Shown here one piece after another: positions 32,545-38,394 of a stretch of 38,394 nt of DNA (positions are counted from its first letter, which is position 1; each line of letters opens with the position of its first letter). The stretch lies in NCBI GenBank assembly GCA_047638515.1, contig JBLIME010000002.1, positions 1 to 38,394 on the forward strand, written 5' to 3'. The stretch comes from CANLBN01 sp047638515 (lineage in GTDB: Bacteria; Pseudomonadota; Gammaproteobacteria; Pseudomonadales; Cellvibrionaceae). The notes beneath the pieces are model-generated. The model was not told the DNA's origin. It saw nothing but the letters and a program-made list of their open reading frames with translations, and did no database searches. The position numbers were made by a program, and so were the translations under genes.

Positions 32545-33267
32545 TTATTTTGGTATATAACTGATTAATAATCGGCTTAAAACATCGGCAATAAAGTTTA
32601 CAAATAAGATGTTCATGCCCGAGTAATAAAACCCGGGATCGCGGTTGGCGATGGCAATAGCACCAATAGCTCTATTTTCAAAATAAAGAGGTGCGATGGC
32701 AGCTGATCCGATCTCGTGAGCTTTGGATTCAAAAACAAAGTCTTTTTCGCGTCTATTAAGTTGTCCGCAAATAGCGCGACGATCATTAACAATTTTAGGT
32801 AGGTGTAGATTAATCTGCGCCATATCAACTAGGCGCGCCTGCGCATTTAGCGGGCTAGGAATACTGCCTGCTGCATCGGCAATCAGTAATATTTGTGAAA
32901 ACTGAATGTCGAACTCGTGTTCGAGGCCAAAAAATAAAGCGTCTAGGCAAGGATCTATTTGTCGGGCATTCAGTAGGCTGAGTGTGAGGCGTTTAGTTTT
33001 GTCAAAAAGGAGATCATTGTTGTGTGCATTTTCTATGAGCTGGTCAAGTTGATGGTGAATTTCGACATTGCGTTCACGCAACACGGACACCTGATGCTCG
33101 ACCAAAGAAATGGTTTGCCCACTGGGATTATGGGGTAAGTTTATCTCTGCTAAAAGGTCAGTTTTATCGGCCCAAAAGTGTGGGTTTGCCCTTAAATATT
33201 CGCTAACTTGCGCGTTAGTTAAGGCCGTTAGTACAGGAATATCTGAGGGTATTTTTGGTGATTTCAT
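32545..33267 (-). CDS. DUF484 family protein (GAF-like)
   Basis: 240-residue cytoplasmic protein. The N-terminal motif VSEYLRANPHFWADKTDLLAEI, then LPHN-SGQTISLVEHQVSVLRER, is typical of DUF484, followed by a helical linker and a GAF-like domain (about residues 105-235). Its function is unproven. It lies 47 bases after dapF and ends the lptM-lysA-dapF-DUF484 cluster; in relatives xerC follows, which is not the case here. Confidence 0.88.
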   Translation of the reverse strand: MKSPKIPSDIPVLTALTNAQVSEYLRANPHFWADKTDLLAEINLPHNPSGQTISLVEHQVSVLRERNVEIHHQLDQLIENAHNNDLLFDKTKRLTLSLLNARQIDPCLDALFFGLEHEFDIQFSQILLIADAAGSIPSPLNAQARLVDMAQINLHLPKIVNDRRAICGQLNRREKDFVFESKAHEIGSAAIAPLYFENRAIGAIAIANRDPGFYYSGMNILFVNFIADVLSRLLISYIPK

Positions 33268-33314
33268 AGTAACTTGTGTTATTCAAAGTTTTTATGCGTG
33301 TTTGTAGGAGCAGA

Positions 33315-34145
33315 CTATATAGCTACCTGACCATGGAAAACTGACGTTGCAGGGCCAGTCATCTTAACCGAATTGCCCACGCCTGCCCACTCGATGGTTA
33401 AGCTACCACCGGGCAAATTAACCAGTACACTGTCGTCTAATTGTTGCAGTAGACACCCAGCAACCACCGCTGCGCAGGCACCAGTCCCGCAAGCAAGCGT
33501 CTCGCCAACACCGCGCTCAAAAACACGTAGGTCTATTTCACGCCTCGACTTAATAGCCATAAAACCGGCGTTAACTTTATTCGGAAAGCGACTGTGAGCT
33601 TCTATTTCAGGACCTTGGCTGGCAACTAATGCGGTCGCAACATTTTCTACAATCGTGACCGCATGGGGATTACCTACAGAGATAGCACTGATAGTAATAA
33701 TACATTCTGATAATTGTAGTGGGTAGCTAGTTTGGCGTTGATTGGCCCGAAAAGGAATCGCCGCTGGCTCTAAAATAGGTACTCCCATATCGACACTAAT
33801 CAAACTATTTGTCTGAATCTGCAAACTCATACGTCCACCAACTGTATCGACCACTATCGTTGATTTACCCGTTAGTTGTCGGTCGCGAACAAATTTTGCA
33901 AAACAGCGAGCGCCGTTACCACAATTCTCAACCTCGGAGCCATCGTGGTTAAAAATGCGGTAGTAAAAGTCGGCATCGGGACATCGTGGTGCCTCGACAA
34001 TTAATAACTGATCGCAGCCAATGCCAAAGCGGCGATCTGACAGCCGTTGGATTTGCTCGGAAGATAGGTTGGCCCGCTGGTTGATAGCATCGATAACAAT
34101 AAAGTCATTACCAAGGCCGTGCATTTTAGTAAAACGAAGTCGCAT
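33315..34145 (-). CDS. dapF: Diaminopimelate epimerase
   Basis: Interconverts LL- and meso-diaminopimelate for lysine and peptidoglycan. 276 residues. The two catalytic cysteines are in VENCGNGARCFAKF (Cys75) and GETLACGTGACAAVV (Cys219); the KMHGLGNDF start is the family signature. It lies 28 bases after lysA, so it is co-transcribed with it and with DUF484. Confidence 0.97.
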   Translation of the reverse strand: MRLRFTKMHGLGNDFIVIDAINQRANLSSEQIQRLSDRRFGIGCDQLLIVEAPRCPDADFYYRIFNHDGSEVENCGNGARCFAKFVRDRQLTGKSTIVVDTVGGRMSLQIQTNSLISVDMGVPILEPAAIPFRANQRQTSYPLQLSECIITISAISVGNPHAVTIVENVATALVASQGPEIEAHSRFPNKVNAGFMAIKSRREIDLRVFERGVGETLACGTGACAAVVAGCLLQQLDDSVLVNLPGGSLTIEWAGVGNSVKMTGPATSVFHGQVAI

Positions 34146-34173
34146 GATGCTTGTATCTACTAGGCAGTATTAA

Positions 34174-35421
34174 TTAGTCAATGAATTTTTCGCCACGCAA
34201 AAGATCATCGACAGTTTCACGGTCTCGGATAACATGTACTTGATCGCCATCCACCATAATCTCAATAGGTCGTGGCCGACTATTGTAGTTAGAGCTCATG
34301 CTAAAACCATACGCGCCCGCTGACATGATCGCAATTCGATCCCCAGTCTCCAATGCTAGCTGTCTATCTTTGGCTAAGAAGTCACCGGTTTCGCAAACAG
34401 GCCCAACGAGGTCCCACAGTAAGGGCTCGACATTAGCGGCTTCATTTAACGGCAGCGCGCGTTGCCATGCCTGATAGAGCGAGGGTCTGATATTATCATT
34501 CATACCGGCATCGATGATGGCAAAGTTTTTATGGCGAGTGGGCTTTAAGTACTCGACAGTGGTTAGCAATACCCCGGCGTTAGCGGCAATCGAGCGTCCA
34601 GGCTCTAGGGCTAACGATAATGCTCTACCCCCGATCCGAACGATAATTTCTTCAAGATAGTCTTTGATCGCGGGTGGTTTTTCGTCGTCATAAGTCACGC
34701 CTAAACCACCGCCTAAGTCGAGGTGCTCGATGTGAATACCTAAATCTGCGAGTCGATCAACTAAGCGCAAAACGCGATCGAGAGCATCTAAAAATGGATC
34801 GATCGTGGTTAATTGCGAACCGATATGGCAATCAACACCTTTAATATTTAAATGCGACAGACTCGCGGCTTGCTGATAGACATTAATTGCCTCTTCAATA
34901 TCGACACCAAATTTATTTTCTTTCAAACCTGTGGAGATATAGGGATGGGTTTTTGCATCGACATCGGGGTTGACCCGCAGTGACACCGGTGCAATGACAC
35001 CCATAGATTTCGCGACATCGTTAAGTCTTGTTAGCTCGGGGCTAGATTCCACATTAAAGCAACATACCCCCACTTCTAAAGCGCGACGCATCTCGCTTGA
35101 GGTCTTCGCCACTCCCGAAAAAACGATGCGGCTTGGGTCGCCTCCGGCGGTTAAAACACGCTCAAGTTCGCCGAGCGAGACAATATCAAATCCTGCACCG
35201 AGTTTAGCTAGCACCTTGAGGATGGCGATATTAGAATTGGCTTTAACTGCATAGCAGATCATCCCAGCATGGTCGCCAAGAGCCTGCTGATACTCTAAAA
35301 AATGGCGAGTAAAAGCCGCGCGGCTGTATACATAGCTGGGCGTACCATACTGTTCGGCAATCTGATTGAGGGCAACTTGCTCGCAGAATAATTGGTTTTT
35401 CTGGTAGTAAAAATCAGTCAT
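34174..35421 (-). CDS. lysA: Diaminopimelate decarboxylase
   Basis: PLP enzyme making lysine from meso-diaminopimelate. 415 residues. The PLP lysine is in CYAVKANSN (Lys60), the HIGSQ motif is at about 199-203, the GGGLGV segment and the CETGDF substrate-binding motif follow. It starts 24 bases after lptM and precedes dapF in one operon. Confidence 0.97.
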   Translation of the reverse strand: MTDFYYQKNQLFCEQVALNQIAEQYGTPSYVYSRAAFTRHFLEYQQALGDHAGMICYAVKANSNIAILKVLAKLGAGFDIVSLGELERVLTAGGDPSRIVFSGVAKTSSEMRRALEVGVCCFNVESSPELTRLNDVAKSMGVIAPVSLRVNPDVDAKTHPYISTGLKENKFGVDIEEAINVYQQAASLSHLNIKGVDCHIGSQLTTIDPFLDALDRVLRLVDRLADLGIHIEHLDLGGGLGVTYDDEKPPAIKDYLEEIIVRIGGRALSLALEPGRSIAANAGVLLTTVEYLKPTRHKNFAIIDAGMNDNIRPSLYQAWQRALPLNEAANVEPLLWDLVGPVCETGDFLAKDRQLALETGDRIAIMSAGAYGFSMSSNYNSRPRPIEIMVDGDQVHVIRDRETVDDLLRGEKFID

Positions 35422-35445
35422 AAGAAATATAGGCAGTTGTGCTTG

Positions 35446-35619
35446 TTAGCTAGTTTTTTTGAGTGTAATGTTTGTTTGCTGGTCGACCTCCGACTTAGCT
35501 TTTTGCTGTGTCATAGGGGGTTTTTCAGAAGACTTTTCGGGCAACTTGAGTGGCCCTGTCTGGCCACAGCCAGAGAGCATAAAAAGACCTATAAAAATAA
35601 CAGTAAACATGTTTTCCAT
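35446..35619 (-). CDS. lptM: LPS-assembly lipoprotein LptM (YifL)
   Basis: A 57-residue lipoprotein. A short hydrophobic signal (MENMFTVIFIGLFM) leads to the lipobox LSGC (Cys18), followed at once by GQTGPLKLP, the conserved block of LptM/YifL (GLKGPLYFP in E. coli). The rest is hydrophilic and Lys/Pro/Gln-rich. LptM helps LptDE mature at the outer membrane. The position just before lysA (24 bases) is its usual place. The ATG at 35617-35619 is chosen because it gives the family's M-x-N-M/V-F start. An AGTATA (minus-strand TATACT) at 35645-35650 may be its -10 element. Confidence 0.9.
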   Translation of the reverse strand: MENMFTVIFIGLFMLSGCGQTGPLKLPEKSSEKPPMTQQKAKSEVDQQTNITLKKTS

Positions 35620-35780
35620 AATGAATTCAACCTGTCGATGGCGCAGTATAGCGGTTGGCTAAAAGAATAGCTAAATTATTGGTGAACGCTAAAAAAGTGG
35701 TCAGAAACGAGTAACTATAAAGCTCGCGCACGCGGCTGATCTTGACAATAGCGGTGCAGAAGATCTCGACTTTGTAAAAT

Positions 35781-36620
35781 CTAAGTTTGTGATTTGGCGC
35801 AGATGACTAGATAAACCCCACCTAATACCAAGCAAGCCGCAATAATAAGCGATACGCTAAGTGCCTCGTTTAATAGCAATACGCCCCCAGCTCCCGCAAT
35901 TACCGGAACCAGCAATTGTGCAGTGGCGGCCTGTGTCGTCGTTAGGTATGGCAGTGCTGCGTACCAGATGGCATAGCCAATTCCCGATGCTAATGAACCC
36001 GACGCTATGGCAATAAAGACACCTAAAGTGGTGATGTGCAGCTGACTTATAAATATTAATAGACAGGCTATAGGTACACTTGCGATCGAAAAATTAAGTG
36101 TGGTATCCATTAACGGCTGCTTACTGCCGCTACCGTTAATGGTGTAGAGCCCCCAGCCGAGACCGGCGATAATCATTAAAATTAAACCAGACCACGAGGG
36201 TTTTGTAACATGTGGAGCAGTTAATACTAAAAAGCCAATACAGGCGAGTACAATCCCACACCACTCTACCGCACGCAAGCGTTGGCCTTTTAAAAGCGAT
36301 GTGCCGATCATCAATAACTGTACAGTGCCAAACAAAATGAGCGCACCTGTTGCGGTATTTAAAGAAATATAGGCAAATGAAAAAGCAACAGCGTAGACAC
36401 CCAAGTAGCTCGCCCCTAACCAGTGTTGCTGTTTGGGCTTTTCAATCTTCTTAAGACTAAGCAGGCATAAAAATAGTAAAGTTACGGCTCCTGCAAGTAG
36501 GCGAATAATCGTGAAGCTGGCTGGATCAATCCAACCCAGGTGAAGGCCGTAGCGACACAAGATTGAATTAGCAGCAAAGGCTATCAACGCCGAGCAAACA
36601 TAGAAATAGTGCTTCGGCAT
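35781..36620 (-). CDS. EamA/DMT family transporter
   Basis: Inner-membrane carrier of about 279 residues with ten predicted membrane helices in two EamA repeats, of the RhaT/YdcZ-like drug/metabolite group; the substrate is unknown. The open frame reaches 36674, but GGAGGA (36624-36629) sits right before the ATG of MPKHYFYVC, which is taken as the start. It lies downstream of hemW with a 57-base gap and may be the last gene of the rdgB-hemW unit; 161 bases separate it from lptM. Confidence 0.88.
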   Translation of the reverse strand: MPKHYFYVCSALIAFAANSILCRYGLHLGWIDPASFTIIRLLAGAVTLLFLCLLSLKKIEKPKQQHWLGASYLGVYAVAFSFAYISLNTATGALILFGTVQLLMIGTSLLKGQRLRAVEWCGIVLACIGFLVLTAPHVTKPSWSGLILMIIAGLGWGLYTINGSGSKQPLMDTTLNFSIASVPIACLLIFISQLHITTLGVFIAIASGSLASGIGYAIWYAALPYLTTTQAATAQLLVPVIAGAGGVLLLNEALSVSLIIAACLVLGGVYLVICAKSQT

Positions 36621-36677
36621 TGCTCCTCCGAGCACGAAATTCTTAATTGTAGACAACAATAACACGCTTGACAATGT

Positions 36678-37862
36678 TTAAGAGGATAACCTGGTGAGCA
36701 CGGTGTTCAAAAAACGCTGGCCCAGTTCGGTCGTCTTTATTTGACGCTCGATAGGCTCAATTAATCCCTGCTTTATTAACGGTTTTAAGGCATCTTCTAA
36801 TATGTGCTGAGGTAGACCGGTATAGGCTTCAAAAATATTTTTTGGCACCCCGTTGTTTAAGCGTAGGGCATTCATTAAAAATTCTACAATCAATTCGTCG
36901 CGAGGCACAATCGTCTGTTTAAATGATGGCGGCGTGGCTTTGACGGTAGCCCTATCGTTGGTCGAGCGTCGATTGAGATAATCCTCGGGTTTGCGAGTGT
37001 TTTGTCGACGTATTATTTGTTGGCTGGCAGTATCGGTAAACTTCCCATGGGCGCCGGCGCCAATACCGATATAGTCACCGAATGACCAATAATTAGTGTT
37101 GTGTTTTGATTGGAGGTTTGGATGAGAAAAAGCGGATACTTCGTACTGACGATAACCCTGCTCGGCTAGTAGATACATGCCGGCATCTTGTATATCTGCT
37201 AATTGGTCGTCGGCAGGCAGTGGTGGTGGCTGTTTATAAAATACTGTATTAGGCTCGATGGTTAGCTGGTACCAAGAGATATGTTGAGGTGCAAAGCTTA
37301 AGGCGCGATTAATGTCGTCACTGGCATCAGCGACGGTTTGCCGCGGCAAACCGTGCATAAGGTCGATATTAATGTTGTTGAAACCGGCTTTTGTTGCGAT
37401 ACCGAGCGCGCGCATAGCTTCATCACTCGAGTGCACGCGACCAAGGGCTTTTAAGTGCCCAGGATTAAAGCTCTGAATACCAATGGATAGACGATTAGCG
37501 CCGGTCTTAAAAAAATCAGTAAATTTATCTTGCTCAAAAGTGCCAGGATTCGCCTCAAGGGTTATTTCTATGTTCGGCGCAAAACCAACAAGCTCCTCGG
37601 CTGCAGTAATAATTCTCTCAATGGAGGCTGCAGAAAATAAACTCGGGGTACCACCACCAAAGAAAATGCTGTGTAATTTTCGACCCGCTAGCCAAGGTAG
37701 TTGGTGTCGAAGATCCTCGATAAGTCGGTTGGTGTATGCAGTCTCAGGAATATTGCTACTGGTGTGTGAATTAAAGTCACAATAGGGGCATTTTTTGACG
37801 CACCAAGGAATATGCACGTAAAGTGCTAGCGGCGGCAGTGACAACAGAGATTGATTTTTCAC
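36678..37862 (-). CDS. hemW: HemW, radical SAM haem chaperone-like
   Basis: 394-residue radical SAM protein long called oxygen-independent coproporphyrinogen oxidase. The [4Fe-4S] motif is CVKKCPYCDF (Cys21, Cys25, Cys28). The residue two after the last cysteine is phenylalanine, as in HemW, while true HemN has a fourth cysteine (CxC), so a haem chaperone is likelier than a haem-synthesis enzyme. The GGGTPSL and EANPGT motifs follow. It starts six bases after the rdgB stop, the usual rdgB-hemW order. Confidence 0.95.
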   Translation of the reverse strand: MKNQSLLSLPPLALYVHIPWCVKKCPYCDFNSHTSSNIPETAYTNRLIEDLRHQLPWLAGRKLHSIFFGGGTPSLFSAASIERIITAAEELVGFAPNIEITLEANPGTFEQDKFTDFFKTGANRLSIGIQSFNPGHLKALGRVHSSDEAMRALGIATKAGFNNINIDLMHGLPRQTVADASDDINRALSFAPQHISWYQLTIEPNTVFYKQPPPLPADDQLADIQDAGMYLLAEQGYRQYEVSAFSHPNLQSKHNTNYWSFGDYIGIGAGAHGKFTDTASQQIIRRQNTRKPEDYLNRRSTNDRATVKATPPSFKQTIVPRDELIVEFLMNALRLNNGVPKNIFEAYTGLPQHILEDALKPLIKQGLIEPIERQIKTTELGQRFLNTVLTRLSS

Positions 37863-37868
37863 CGGTAG

Positions 37869-38394
37869 TTAGTTAAAGCAAGTAGGGTATTTTTCTGCCA
37901 AGGCTTTTAGCAGAATTTGAAGCGCTTGACCACGATGACTCATTTTATTCTTTAACTCAGGGGATAATTGCGCCGCGGTGCAATCGTATCCGGGTACATA
38001 AAAAATAGGGTCGTAACCGAAGCCATCACCGCCGCTTGGGGTCTCCAAAATAAAGCCTTCCCAGCTAGCCTGGCAAATTAATGGAGTTGGGTCATCGGCA
38101 TGGCGCATATAAGCCAGCACGCATTGAAAGCGCGCAGTGCGTTGTGGTTGAGGAATGCCGGCCATTTTTTTTAAAACTAGATGGTTGTGAGCTTTATCGT
38201 TACCGTGCTCGCCACTGAAGCGCGCAGAGAAGATACCAGGCTCGCCAGACAAAGCGTCTATCTCAATGCCCGAATCATCAGCAATGGCCGCGTGTTTAGT
38301 TATTCTTGTAGCGTGTCTGGCCTTTATAATCGCATTTTCAACAAAACTCAGACCGTCCTCAACGGCATCTTCTACATCGAATTCGCTTTGTGGA
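37869..38394 (-). CDS. rdgB: Non-canonical purine NTP pyrophosphatase (RdgB/HAM1), partial
   Basis: C-terminal part, about 174 residues, of the Ham1-fold enzyme that hydrolyses dITP, ITP and XTP and keeps them out of DNA. The frame is open to the window edge; the N-terminus, including the nucleotide-binding SxNxxK start, lies outside. Visible motifs are FVENAIIKARHA, ADDSGIEIDAL with the catalytic aspartate, PGIFSAR, GFGYDPIF and the C-terminal SHRGQAL. It is followed by hemW after six bases. Confidence 0.96.
   Translation of the reverse strand, partial: PQSEFDVEDAVEDGLSFVENAIIKARHATRITKHAAIADDSGIEIDALSGEPGIFSARFSGEHGNDKAHNHLVLKKMAGIPQPQRTARFQCVLAYMRHADDPTPLICQASWEGFILETPSGGDGFGYDPIFYVPGYDCTAAQLSPELKNKMSHRGQALQILLKALAEKYPTCFN

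Noticed and set aside
36678..37862. HemN (oxygen-independent coproporphyrinogen oxidase) for the radical SAM gene
   Set aside because: The cluster motif ends in CDF and lacks the fourth cysteine of HemN, and the gene sits beside rdgB, so HemW fits better.
1..38394. CRISPR arrays, tRNA or rRNA genes, insertion sequences, toxin-antitoxin or phage defence genes
   Set aside because: No regular direct repeats, TTCGA-type tRNA arms with paired ends, transposases or defence motifs were seen.

Overview
The window is an ordinary chromosomal segment of a gammaproteobacterium with moderate-to-low GC. It is most likely a marine or free-living relative of the Pseudomonas/Cellvibrionales side of the class. 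Several neighbourhoods point there: trxA-rho-ubiD, lptM-lysA-dapF-DUF484, ubiK next to glnK-amtB, a SutA-like RNA-polymerase-associated protein beside the ammonium genes, cytochrome c4 plus dsbA beside engB, and an Mg-type HemB. I found no tRNA, rRNA, CRISPR array, phage gene or insertion sequence. Genus assignment is inference; gene-family assignments come from motifs I can read in the proteins.

Layout. 1-5.8 kb: uvrD, engB (minus), a diheme cytochrome c4 and dsbA, closed by a strong terminator. 5.8-8.1 kb: a 0.6 kb stretch without genes, a 55-residue protein (minus), hemH (minus) and a small CPXCG zinc-ribbon-like protein. 8.1-12.6 kb: an ybbP/ybbA-type ABC system (minus) divergent from a tesA-type GDSL esterase. 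12.7-15.7 kb: two flavoproteins in tandem (minus). 16.2-20.9 kb: ugd (minus), hemB, ridA and a 477-residue conserved protein of unknown function. 21.1-25.1 kb: ubiD, rho with a long pyrimidine-rich leader, and trxA (all minus). 25.5-27.7 kb: a TVP38-like membrane domain fused to a mercuric-reductase-like flavoprotein. 27.7-28.8 kb: a 1.2 kb gap with a candidate small RNA. 28.8-32.2 kb: ubiK, glnK, amtB, a second glnK and a sutA-like gene. 32.5-38.4 kb, all minus: rdgB (cut by the window edge), hemW, an EamA transporter, lptM, lysA, dapF and a DUF484 protein.

How the genes work together. Haem and electron transport recur: hemB, hemH, hemW, cytochrome c4, and ubiD and ubiK for ubiquinone. Thiol chemistry is represented by trxA, dsbA and the membrane-fused disulfide reductase. 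Nitrogen control is the best-resolved regulatory unit: two NtrC-type sites, 41 bp apart centre to centre, lie about 120-160 bp upstream of the start predicted from a correctly spaced sigma-54 promoter before glnK-amtB. A second PII gene sits beyond a terminator.

The most useful observations are this nitrogen promoter, the SutA-like gene, the rho leader, the fused TVP38-flavoprotein, the unknown 477-residue protein, the possible small RNA at 27.9-28.2 kb, and two real short genes under 60 codons (the 55-residue protein and lptM). I did not find a convincing new defence or mobile system.
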